Source: Bugula neritina (Eukaryota; Bryozoa; Gymnolaemata; Cheilostomatida; Bugulidae). From it: a stretch of DNA of 64,000 bases. Of the stretch, positions 48,106 through 61,400 are shown piece by piece. The notes beneath the pieces are model-generated. The model searched no databases and was not told the origin of the DNA. It was given only the letters and a program-made list of their open reading frames with translations. The stretch covers positions 29,412,173 through 29,476,172 of the forward strand of contig OZ037766.1 in the NCBI GenBank assembly GCA_964035545.1, given 5' to 3'. A program made the position numbers and the translations under genes. Every line of letters begins with the position of its first letter. Position 1 is the first letter of the stretch.

Positions 48106-51100
48106 CTACAGAGAAAACTTAATGTAAATGTTTCAACAGAAACTTTAGGAATGTTGTGATGCATATCAATAATTTTATTGCACATTATTATGTCATTGCA
48201 GTTTAAATTGGTATATGTTGCATATTATTGCATGCTATTGTATATTACTATATTATTGTATATTATCAGATGATAAAAAGTGATTAAGTGTGACAAATTG
48301 AAATACACTTGGGCTGAATTGCTAATTCAATTATAACATGCTTTCTTAAGTTGCATTATCTATTATATTATTTGGCTTAACAAAATTTGAAAATAATATT
48401 AGCCAAGAACCAAACTCTTTTCAAATTAAAAAAAATACTAAAATAATTTTTACTGAATGAAAAAATAGTTGAAGTTGATGGTTACAAAAATAGATTTAAA
48501 ATCGATTGATTTGTCTAATAACATGCAGGTCAACAACCTTATGAGCTCTATCACCGTTTTTCATGATTATTAAGGAGTAGCTATTAATTATGCTAAGGCG
48601 CCTCTTTCCTTAATGCAAATATGAGTTTAATAAAAATAGCAAAGTCAAGCTAATATCAACAGTATAGTGTTTGAACAACTCATGGAAACCCAGGCAATTT
48701 AGGTGCTTGAGCTGTATTGAGTAGAACAAAATCTTATATATAACGTAATGCATAGCTAATATTGATAGGCATTAGATTGAAACACGTATGATTAGCACTT
48801 CAGCACTATAATATATAGGCTTATGACGAATTATAAGGGTTGCATGAAAAGGCGTCTATCACCAACATTACCACTGTGGCAAGGATAACAATTAATACAT
48901 TTAAAATAAGTCGCCATGTAAATTGGAACTAAAAGCTATAAATATGTGTTTATTTGTAAAGTTTGTTTTGATTATAATGCATGGTTATTGAGCTTTAAAA
49001 GATCAAACTGATCAGCAAGCTACAACTTACTTTACTATTACCATCAATCACTCAACTTGCATATTCAGAATTTTATTTTCAATATAAATATTATTTATAG
49101 TTACATTAATACTACACCCGTTATTTGACATAATTATCAAGCCTTCCAACTAAAGAAAATTGCACTCTGACAGTAAAACTTAAACAGTGCAAGTGTAATT
49201 TAAAATAACCAGTAAAACAAATTAAAATGAAGATTAAAATTACATGCTTTATTATGATCATATATTATAAATAGTATTTATCAAGTCAAAAAATTTACCA
49301 TTCTAAGTTTTCTTTATAATATGAGTCTGTATCTAATATAAGTAGAAAAAAAAATTGCTTAGAGCAGGTTAAGCGCACTGAACTCAAAATAATTAAGTGA
49401 ATACAGATGTTTTATATGGTGCAAGTGAGTGTAGAATAGACTTTAAACTTAACAGAAAACTTATGGTTATGCCTAATCTCACAATAACTGCAAAGAGTAA
49501 TCAGTAATTGCAAGACTGAGAGTAACTGCAAGAGTTTTCTTTGGTAAATATGATACTGATTTGATATTAAAAAGCTTATAAGTTAACAACTGTAAGATTA
49601 GTATTTCAGTTATTTATATGTCACTAAACTAGAAGTCAACAAGAAAAATGAAAATTTCAAGATAATTCCCTAATACTAATAAGCCTAACAAATAGTTGGA
49701 TTTTAACAACAACAAAAATCAAAAATCAGCTGCAGGGCGGGAGATGAATTTTTATCTTGAGTTCTGATGTCAACCTAAACAACAAAACATTACTCATTAC
49801 TGATTAAATTTACTGTTACAATAAGGAAAGCTAATATAGTTATAGTAACTTCAAATGATGAACTAATTTTTATTCTAAAATAACATCTTAATAATTATTG
49901 TTGGTATCCTAGTTGGAAATTGAAGCTTTCCTGTTTCATATCAACAGAATCATCATCAAATTCAATTATTGATTCAATTTCCTGTTGATAAAAAACTGAC
50001 AGCACTTTGACTATAAGTATAAGTATAACTATAAGTTTTAGTTTAACACTCGCAGTAGAATATACTCTATAGCCCAGCCCCCATAGTCAAAGCTAGACTT
50101 GAATGCTATAATAATAATTATTATTATTGTTATACAGTATATATTATAGTTATTCATATTGAATGCAATTAGTGAATTACATCATGATCATAATTTATTA
50201 ATCATATTGATATTCATTGATTTGCATGAATTTTCATTTTGCTCGATCATGATGATAGCACTTTGATTTTTTTTAGTCTTCAAGTTTATACTAACTTTAT
50301 TACTTAAAAGTTAAAACCAAAAGTTGAAGTTAAAGTAATACTAATAGTAATAGTAATTGTAATTGTAAAACTTAAAAGTTTAACTTAAAGTTAAAGTTAA
50401 ACTGCAAGTGCAACTGCAGGAGTAAATTTTATTTTTATGCTGTGACTGACTCATAGTCATTTGTCAAATAAGTTACCAAATATTAGCATCTGTTCGTTTA
50501 TTGTAATTTAAATTTATACTCATAATGACAAATATTAGTGATGAAAAATACTCAGCATGAGTATAACTATAATACACTGGAACTCATAGTCATACTCAAT
50601 GGCAATACTGAAGAAGCCAACTCAGGTAAACACTTCCGCTTTTTGAGATTGAGTTTATAAAACGCAGTTAAAATTCTTTAGTTTGGTAATTGAAAATGTT
50701 ACAATATTTACAGCAATATTTTTAATTTTCCTTAAATCGTTTTTAAAAATTATTTTTTTACAACAATGATTTTTTTAAAGTTTTTCAAATCATTGTCAAT
50801 AGTTTCTACAGAACTGCGCCATACCACCAAGCTTTAGATACAAACAAGATGGAGGGAAATACAAATGCTAATGCTTGTATGTACTACTGATAATACTAAT
50901 AGTAATCCCTATGCTAAACCTTACAGTAACATTAACTCTAAACCAGATAGAAAGCTGTTTTATAATTTTTTCAATTTTTAAAAAAATATTTTGTATCTTG
51001 AAAAGCTGAATAGTTTCAGTTTGAGTTTTACTTTTAGTTTTCCTGTTTTGGCTCGAAGTCTATACAGTATACACTATACAGTATACCCAGTATGAGTATG

Positions 51101-51107
51101 GGTATAA
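48106..51107. other. Divergent intergenic region, left part
   Basis: Between the golgin-45 start and the CCHCR1 gene. It must hold the golgin-45 5' UTR exon and promoter, which I cannot place. It contains simple tracts such as AAGTTAAAGTTAAA near 50380 and TACTATAAGTATAAGTATAA near 50015. No other gene is supported. Confidence 0.4.
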
Positions 51108-51588
51108 GGTTTCATTCCACTTACTGCTTAGACGATTCCCACTTAGACGTTTCTCACTTGGACGATTTTTTTATTTTGGTACAATATATAGTAATATACA
51201 AAGTCAAATATAACTGTTGAATTTACTGCTAAACATGAAATAAGCTACTAAGTTACTCTAAGCCAGCTATTAGTATTTGCTTTAACTCAATACTAATTTA
51301 GCTACAGTTTATTTTATCCAAAATAACAAAATAAAATGCACAAATGCATTTCATGGTATATCACATACTGCTATATTACAACTTTTTCTTATTATATTTT
51401 GTCTATCTTTTACTTTTAAGTTTAAGGTTTGTGCAAGATGGCTTCTTATAGAAGCATTGTTACTGTAAGTAGCTTGCTGGTGGCTTCTTTGCTTTCTATT
51501 ATGTACTAAATAATAGCATAAAATACATATATTACACTAAAATATATAAATAACGTCTAACTGGGAATCATCTAAGTGGGATGACACC
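51108..51588. mobile_element. MITE family A, copy 1
   Basis: A 481-bp element with inverted ends: left GGTTTCATTCCACTTACTGC then TTAGACGATTCCCACTTAGACG; right (reversed) GGTGTCATCCCACTTAGATG then ATTCCCAGTTAGACG. The flanking 8-mers GGGTATAA (51100-51107) and GAGTATAA (51589-51596) differ by one base, suggesting an 8-bp target duplication as in hAT elements. A second copy is at 19242-19643. Confidence 0.78.
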
Positions 51589-51729
51589 GAGTATAATACT
51601 AATACTCTATAGTTACTCTTACTCTAAGGCTCAGCCTTAGGGTTTCTTACGTTTACCGTTGAACTTGATGTTGTTAAAATTTAGTGTTAGTGCTACTAAT
51701 AGTACCTAAGTTATCTTTCAGGCCTATAT

Positions 51730-52180
51730 TTTAAAATACTAATAATAGTAATGGTAAATGTAATACTTAAAGTGATGGTAAAAGTAAATCTAGTATTACT
51801 TTTAGTTTTACTATTAGTAAAAGTAATAGTAAAAATACTTAATAGTAATACTAATAAGTAATAACTAATAGTAATGATTAATAATTATAGTTGTTAGATT
51901 TAGTAATACTATATTGTTAATTGGTATTATTTTAATGATAATGCTTTTAGTTAAAGTTAGTTATGCTATTAGTTATTCTAAATCTAATACTAATAGTAAT
52001 AGTAATGTACAACATGAACAGTAATACTCATACCGATAGTATTCTTATTGCCATTAGTGATAATAGTTAATACTAGTAATGCTATAAGCTCTAGTTATCA
52101 TAATACTACTAAATAGTACATTTCGTAATTAATGCTGATTGTAATTAATTGATAATTGATAATTAGTAATATTATTTGAG
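51730..52180. repeat. TAGTAATA-rich simple-sequence tract
   Basis: Irregular AATAGTAAT and ACTAATAGT words, the same style as the tract at 31240-31900. No gene is present. Confidence 0.8.
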
Positions 52181-52438
52181 TATGGCATGTTGGTGATAAA
52201 ATTGGATGAATAGCATCTTCACCTTGTTGCGAGAGTCACCATATAGAATATTTCACAGTTGATTGAAACATATTCAAACTTGTTTTAAGCATCCTGTTAT
52301 GTTATACTGATAGCTACTGCTAGGATTTCTATGCACATGCTCACACTGGCACTATCGGTAATTTCAGATATGGTTATCTCTTATTTGACCTTGGAAAATT
52401 CTATCTGCACTAAATTTGAACTTGGTTTGTGTTTGCAG

Positions 52439-55400
52439 TTCAACAGTTGATACCACCGTCAGTGTTTAGTACGAAACCATGTATAAGTTTGCTACCTCCT
52501 GGGAACATCCGGGTGTCTGAGGAGAAACCTTCGTAAGGTTTTCAAGTTATACCTCAAAGTTAAATGTTTTCATTGAAATTAGTGCTAATGAAGTTCATGT
52601 TTAAACTTTATTCGAAATTTAAAAACTTCATCTGTAAGCGCTTGTAGCCAAATCTTAATATGATTAAAAATGGAATTTTGACTTATTTCAACTCAATTGC
52701 TTCACCAATCTTGTTATTGCTTTTAAAAATAGTTTTTTTAAAGTCAAGCTTATGATGACGTCCTGTCGTGTGTTTTAATGAAATGTTGCATAAACTTGTT
52801 TTATTTAAACCAATTATTACAATTGTTCAGTTACAAATTTTTATTTATTCAAATTATATGTTTTTATCTAGTAAGAAGTCTGTACGTATGCAGACAGATG
52901 TATACACATCTGATCCTAGCTCAGATGATGAAGTCAGTTATTCGCCCAGGAAAGGTAAAAAGTGTGCTGCCGTGACAGCAGAGTCCAAACACTCCAACTC
53001 ACCTGTCAGCGCAGGTGATCTGGAAATAGAAAAACTTAGGAGGGAAAACTATCAGTTATTGTAAGTTGTTTACCATAAGCTACCATTAACATTCTATGTG
53101 AATTTATTGGTAATGCTGATGTATTTTTAATTATTTTGAGTATTTATTGTACTTAATACCTTTGTGAAGTTTTATGAGTTTTATGTGCTTGGGCAGATAT
53201 ACATGTCTGCGAATGTTTGGAATTTGATTTTTTGTCAAGTAATATAGGTAAGCGTAATTGCTGTTGATAGCAAATAACAAAATCGATCTTTAATTTTAAC
53301 TAGTTTTAACCTCAATTGTTTGGAGCCAATCCATATTATGACTAAGTAATTACCTCATATGACAAGGTAAGTCTCTCATATAGTAAGGTAAGTATATCAC
53401 ATAGTAAGATATAAAAGGACTCAAATCTGTTCTATTCTAGAGCAGAAAACTTGAAGCAGACGTATCAAAGTTGCACTCGAGTTCAGGAAACGTCCCAGAG
53501 TTCCACAAATAAACACGTCGACAGTTTAATCAACAAACAAGCCGAGGAAATTAATCAGCTCCGTCAGCAGGTGTGTAGGCTGCATATGCTGCCCGTACAG
53601 TGTTGTGTCATGTTCTACTATAATACTTGTTGACATCTGATAGTAAGATAAAGGTGGTACTTCTTAGTGTTGTGATAGTCTAACAACTAACAGTCATAAA
53701 TTTAAATTTATTTTCACAAGCTAGTAGTTTTAGTAAAAGTGAGTAGGTGAAAAGAATTTTGTTTTTTTATATATAAAACCAAAGTAGTTTGCTTAGTTTG
53801 TATATAAATAAAGTGAAATATAACTTTGTATAGTTGTTTTATTGTTTTTTACATGTGAATAAAGTAACACATAAGTTAGTACAGTTGTTTAGTCTTAGAG
53901 CTGTTGTGTTCTTCTGCAGCTGGCAGACGAACACAATAAACACGAGATGACGCTGACTAACTTTGATCAGGAATGTATCAGGAGAGAAAAAGCATATCAG
54001 AACGACCTTGACATACTAAATTCTCAGCATGAAAAGGTTATGGCCAACTTGAAGAGAGATTTTAGTGAAAAAGAGCGCTGTCTAGAGGTTTGTGTGATTG
54101 CTTCAAGCTAGTGCTGGGCTGGTATTGGGCATATTTAGGATGCTGAATATGCCGTGACTTTTACTGGTGTCAGACCAAATGCCAGCGCAGCACTACTATC
54201 ATTTCAACAATATCTTGAACAATTTATTTTAATTATCATAAAGTAGCTCTGGGAAATGTTAGTATATCTTCCAAGTGTTGATTTTTTACATAATAAAGCA
54301 TTATGACAAGTTCTGTACATGTTGTATTTTATAATGAAGCCTGAATAACACATAGCTGTTGATGAAGCTGCTAAAGTACAACTGTTTATTACCTGGGGTG
54401 GAACCATACAAAGCTATTTGGATTTATAGACAATTTTGGCGTTTTCAAAAGGTGTCCTGTTTTAAACACTAGGTGATTGTTTCAGTTGCTATGTTCAACT
54501 CCAAATGAAAAAAAAACTAAAATTCCAAAAATTGCCAAAATTACATAAATCATGCCCATGTTGCGCATTTAATAAACTGGGTTTCAAATGTCATACGCAG
54601 TATATTGAGATTTTTTCTAAAATTTTTACCATGAAGACTTGTTTTGTAAATTTTTAAATTAAAAATAGTTATAAAGCTCAGTACTAACTGTTGATCGGTA
54701 ACCTGTGGTAGTGAGTGTAATAAAAGTTTTCCCATGTTTTTACTTGTAAGTTACTCTGTCTGCTTATTATTCAGCATAATTTTGTTTCCTGATAATTTCC
54801 TCACAATAAACAAATATTGTGAAATTATGACATTTAGTTTAGGAATGTTGTCCCAAATTCTTGACCCTCACCAATTGTAATGGAGTTTATCATGATTTGA
54901 AGTTGCATTTAAAGATGGTTGGTGCTTGATTTTGTTTTCAAATAGATTTTACTCTTAATTCAGGTTTAGCTGATTAGCATTAAGTTAGATAGAGTTTGCT
55001 TTGGGTATGAACAACCTTCTATTTGTTCAGGTCCTGGAAATCTAAACGTGTTTACTGTATATCCTGATCAATCAATTACTTCTGTCATAATTGTATTGCG
55101 ATGACATGGGCAGTAAGGCAATAATTAGGTTTCTCCAGTTCACCAACTGCCATATCCGGAGTCAATAACTGGTTCACGGAATCATGATTAAATATCTGAA
55201 TACATGTTTCTAGCTCAAGCTTGCCGAGGCTCGTTCCCAGTTTGAAACTCAGCAGCAAGAAATGTCAAGGTTATTCAAAGAAGTTGAGAAGCAGAAGGCA
55301 CACAATAATGACTTGGCGAGGAACTTGGAACTAATTTCTGCTCGGTTGAGGTTTGTCGACTTAGTCAGTTCAGCAGCTCTTAACATGGTACCAGTATTTA

Positions 55401-58400
55401 TTATATAGAAAAGTTTCACGCTTCAATAGGTTTGTAAATAATTCTTTGTAGTAGGTACTTTTGTAAATGAAAAATTTCAGATATAATTTTTTGCGATTAA
55501 TTGCTTTTATTGTTCTAAAAATTTTCTAGCATCTTACTTGTTGTATTTTCAAATTACTATATTTTTCTACTATCTACTCTCAAACCTGCATAATTCAGTC
55601 GGTTTGCTTAAACCTGAATTCATAAGTTCTGTTCTCGAGTAATTCTCACCAACATGTATGATACCTTTTAGTGAAAGTAAGAGTGTCTGTGAAGATAAAG
55701 ACAAAAAGATAGCTGAACTGCAGCAACACATATCTAGTTATCAGCAGAGGCTGGGTGGGAGAGAGCGATGGCCCCATGAGAAGTCCGAGTTGGAACTCAA
55801 GCTATCTAACTTGATGAATGATAAGTAAGATTTCACTTATGCCTTGCGAACAGTTGAATATTACAAACTGATTACATATTACAAACTTCCAATAACACAG
55901 GTATGGAGACTGTCGCAGCCTTCATTATATTCTCACTTGTGGAAGTATTTCAGTCTTATTCTGTCAACCATTGTATGTAGTGTATACTTTTTAATCTCTC
56001 ATCTCATCCTTCATTTCAACTCATTAATTTACATAAATTTGTCGTAAGAAGTAATTGACACAGTTTATGGAAGATGCATGACTTGTACATAGTGTAGCTG
56101 TTGTATACAGTCACACACATACTGAAGTTGTATACACAGTTACAGATAGGAATCGTGGTGTACACACTCACATTGTAAGAGTATTCACAGTTACACGCAT
56201 GTGACTGATGGCTAAGTTTGGCAAGACCCCACACGTGGTATAATTATTTCGTTTGGATGTGCCGAGCCACACTAACACATAATAAATTAGTAATTGTGAT
56301 GAATAATGCGGAGGCACAGTTGAAACTGGTTTGCCAGTTACTTTGGAATAAACTTCTATATAATCACCTTTAGTTCATTTGGCACCGTCTCATCGGATAC
56401 GTTTGCCAAGGAGAGAGATGTGGAAGTGTCAGTGTCGGCCATTGAACACATGGTTCATTATCTTTATGTAACTATTTCTCGGTTGTTGGTGCATTGAAAG
56501 CTGCCTCTGCCACGCCAAAACTGCTGCGCGGAAATTTTCAACTTTTTTTCTGATGCCATGATTAGCAACTTGAAGGTAAAAGGGAAGGTCAAGTAGAATG
56601 GCTGGGTCGTCTATTTAGTCATATATCTAATTTTAAACATTGCCATTTATAATTAAAACAGCTTACAATGGAATGCTATTCTATACTCATTGGCATCAAC
56701 AGGATGGATGACACAATCACTGATGTGGAGGCGTCAGTTAGTTACCAAGTTTTTAGTTACATAAGTAGAAGTTGTGTCCACATATTTACTAACTTTAAGT
56801 TATAAGTTACCTGAAACTGCCAGGTGATTGAGTGGTATAACATCTACCAGAGTATATACGGTATACCCGCATACTGATCAACTCATAATATGCTATGCAG
56901 GCATTTCGAGTTCTTCAAACATTTATCATTTGAATATTAAACTAAAACTGAAGTTTTAGCAGAAAAGGCCTTTACACTTTCTGTGAATATTTTTATTCAA
57001 TTTCATTGACGCCAGTAAGTTCATTCACAGCTAGTAACTATGTCTTCCCATAGACAACCAATAAGCTAACTAGAGCATTGCCCTGGCTTTCTCACACAGC
57101 ATTGAGAATTTACCTCACTATAAATATTTCAGTGAGACTCTGAAAGGAGAGAATGAAGGACTGAACCTGAGGCTATTGGCTATAAACGATGTCCTGTCAG
57201 CGCAGCAGGACACGCTAAGAGTAGATAACTCTGCAGACGGGAAACTTCACAACCTCCTCAACCGGTATATAAACTTATAGCTGGTTCCTCGTTAAACATC
57301 AGATGTGGCCTCTAAGTGCTGTCTGAAGTTATTTTAACGTAACTGTTTCATGTCACGGGTTGTGATCACAACTGCTAGGTTCTGGAAGCTAAAAATTACT
57401 AAACCTCACGAACTTGTTACACGTTTATATTATATAATACCCGATTTGGGTAAAAGTGGTAACTTGCTATGTTCATCATGGCTTATCATAAACTATGTAG
57501 GCTTACATAATGTTTTCTAGCTGCTTACGCCTTGCAGTAATGTTTTCTGTACTCAATTCTATGATGAGATGAAATCATACCAACCTATGACAAACCTATT
57601 ATGTTCCACATACTGCTAGCTGGAGATGATTTTGTCCCGTAACATTGCAGATGGCGTACCAAAGTTTTCTCCATGCTGGTGCAGCAAAAAAGCTCCGAGC
57701 TTGTATTTAAAGCTGACACTGACAAATGGGAAGGTCTGACAAGGTCGTTGGAAAATCAAGTGTTTAGTCTACGGGCTAGGATACGGGAACTGGAGGCTAT
57801 GGTGAAGGAGAGAGATGTACAGGTTGATCTCCTCTCCAAACAGAAGCAGGTTGGCACAAGCTCTGTTGGTAGTGGTACACGTAGAGTCAGCATTTACTGA
57901 ATAGCACTGTTGGTGTGAAATAATCATAAATTTATTGCTTTTTGAATAGTGCTGGTTTTAGGAAAGTTTTTTAGTTTAAGGGGTTGTCTTATGAAATAAA
58001 TCAACCAGATTCCAAACTCCAAGTTAATAATTACAAGATAATCAGAAATCTGCAGCTGACAGAGTTGTGCTGATTGGTTCAAAGAGTTGACTGTCATAGG
58101 GTTGTCTCATCTTGTATGTTGCTTTCTGGGTTGCATTTTATCAATTATTTGCCACATAAATTTTGAAAGCAACATGACTGGGTTGAGATAGCTTGTCTGG
58201 CTGCAATTCTGTGCATGACTTACACGTTTACTTTTTCATGGAGAAGTAGATAAACTTTTAGACATGCAACGTTGAATAACAGGAAATGCAAGAGGAGCAA
58301 TGGCGGCTCTATGCTCACCAAGGTAATAGCTGTAAAGGGATTCTCTTAAAGTGTTACATAAAGTTGATTTTTTGGTAATAATGATGATAACAATAGACTA

Positions 58401-61400
58401 CCTGAATAAGTATGAGAAATCAAAAGCTCTACTAATGGTGCTTATCACACTCACTCTATTACCACATAGCTTGTGCTCCACTCATATTAAAGCCCTATTC
58501 AAATAGCCTCTTGCTATCAAAGTAAACCTGAAAAAGCTAAGCAGGCATTTTTGGAGTTGTGCCCACAATAATTTGGCTAGTCGCCAGCTATTGAAATAAA
58601 CAATGTTGGTTGCATCTATCGCCCTGTGGGGACTCTGCGGGATGAATGTGTCTGGGATTGAGTACTGATGGTCAGTCACTTCATTGGTTAGTGTCCTAAC
58701 ACAGCAGGTGGCCAGCTACTGCTTCCCACACACACTGATTATATTTGGTTGGCATTTGGCAAGTTCTAAATTGGATTGGAGCAATGAACCCTAGTGCAAT
58801 CAAACCTGGCGTAGTGGAATGTTGGTTCCTACCACTTACCACCTACATTCTGTCATCACTCACTCATCGCAAACTTCCATATTTAGACCTGTTTAACAAG
58901 ATGGTGAAGGCAATGTTTCATATTTCTAAACGTTCCATGGATTTGACTCTAGTGCCGTCAACAATTGTGGTGTCTAGAAGCTAGGCATTTGGGGGACTCA
59001 GTTAAGTTGTTGGATATTGAGTATTGCTAGTAGGTGTTGCTGGAAAAGATATTCCCCCCCCCCCTAGACTTATAAGGAATGTTTATTACTTGGCATATTC
59101 CAGCAGCAGTCTGAAAATATTTTAGAATATTTTTCCTGCTTTAGTTTTGTTTTGTTGGCACTGGGGCCAGTTTTGCTGAGCCAACATATTACTCAAACCT
59201 GTGGATCTTCCGCCTCATTGGTCGATGAATTATCTTAACCAATGCTTAAAATAACTCATCATTTGTCACATGCTGGCAACTTCCGCTTGCTGTCGAAGTG
59301 TGAATTGATTTCACGTGACATTAACGCACAATAAACAGGTTATTATGTTTCAACAATTCCTTTTTTTGAAAACTTTCAACATAAACTTCGGCAAAAAGTA
59401 GTATTCATAGTTATTTTGAAATAATTTATGACATAAAAATGTTGAATGATGATTTTAATAGTTTATTTTTATATTTGCGTGGATGAAAGGTCAAACTGTT
59501 AGCGAAGATACAAAATTTATATATGCAAGAATAGTTAGTCTCTCAGTAAGGTAGCTATGTTAAAGCTATTTCGGAATTTGAGTGAAATGCTTTGTAAGTT
59601 TCATATTTTTTAAAAATATAGCGAATGAGATATGCTCAAAAGTATATTTGGTAATTTTACGAGTAAAAGCTGTTATAATTATATATCTTATGTGACTATC
59701 AGGCTAATGAAAGTGAGAAGCGTAAATAGACATCAGTAGACATCTCTGGACATCAGTGATATCACGCCGGCTTCTCTAGACATCAGTGATATCATGTTGA
59801 GTGTGGCATTGAGTTTGACATTGAACAAGTTACTGGGCGTAGACTAAGTCAACACTGGCCCACCTTTGCTTGTTCTTTGATATGAATTACTTCATCACTG
59901 GGGTCTTATGCCACCTCATTCACAAGTGTTGGCAATGTAACCTTCTGGCTTATAACTGTTGATCGCTCTGCATGGGACTTCAATATCCAAAAGAAAACTG
60001 GCACAGAGCATCAGAGCATACCTTGTCTCTTTACTAACTCGTGTCAAACAACGTGATGATTTGTAGTATCTTGTTAAATAAGATTGTTGATTTCAAACCC
60101 AAAAATAATATTAGTCCTGATTGTTAGTTGTGATACTCTGTGATGAAGTGAATTGGCTAAAGCATGAATAATTTAAGAATCTTATTTCCATGTTGTACAT
60201 CAGATTTATTCTTTTCTCTTATGATTTATGTAATCAAAAATGTTAAAACTAACGTAACTTGCATTGTAATGTACGCTGGATTTTTTACCAACATACACGG
60301 ATATGTTACTGTTTCAAGGCTTCAAGCCTCTTGCCTTGCCGTCTTTTTGTCAATAGAATTAATAGAACCGCTGTATTGATTATATTGATTTTTATTTCAG
60401 AAGTTGGAATTGTCTTCCCAAAAACTAAGATCTCTTACATCTGCTTATGAATCAGAAAAAGAAAGAGATCTGGAAGCTCAGAAGTTGCTTACTCTTACTG
60501 TGCAGGGATTCTCAACCAAGTAAGTTTAACGCCATCAGATTGTGCTTTAGGCGTAGGGGGGTTACACACCCCACACTGATATGACAAACTTGTACAACAT
60601 TAGCTAATTTATTTGTAATTAAGCACATCTAGCTGTTACTTGGAATGCTATATGTGGTTATCATCAGTTTTTGGCTATTGGAAAATGATGAGTGAAGCTT
60701 TAGTCACCAGTCCACACTCCAGGCTAATTTTCTTGTATAAATTTGTCTCTAATTTCATGGAATTTAGCAATGAAGGAAATATTCTGTATCAAATTTTAAA
60801 TAATTGCATTTTCTCTCTGCTCGAATTCACACACCCATTAAACATGATAAAAATAACATTAGTTTCCTCCACTGCAGAGATGTGGTGCTCTGTTCAGTGC
60901 CGAGGTGAGATAACTCCTAAATTCTCTGCTACATAATAAAAATAACATACTAAATGCATGGTATCTACGATATAGTGTACCATGAATTGGCTGCACATCT
61001 AGGGAACATCCGTGTATTTCTAATTTCTCTCCAAAGGTTTGAATCTCAGAAGAAGGTTCTGGAAGCAGTGGGAAGTCACGTGACTCAGTATGAAGCTAGA
61101 CTTCTAGCTGTAAACACCAAGTTTCTTCAGTGTAAAGGTATGTTGAAGGATTGTCTTCCCATTAAACTCTTTTCCTATTATGACAACTTTCAGTTATATC
61201 ATATCTAAGGGTTATTATTTTGTGTGTTTATATGTTTTATAACAAGAAGGGATCCCCTTCTACTTGTTATTAGTTATAATAAAATATTTCAATGTTCTAT
61301 TTTTGTAAATACTGTTTAGTTTTACCAGAAGCTGAAACTTTGAAAGAGTATTTAGTAAACAATATATTATAAAATATTATGATATACTCACGCAAGTTTA

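Noticed and set aside
60640-60936. Plus-strand 98-codon open frame
   Set aside because: Lies in a CCHCR1 intron between exons that join in phase without it; no coiled-coil or other family pattern.
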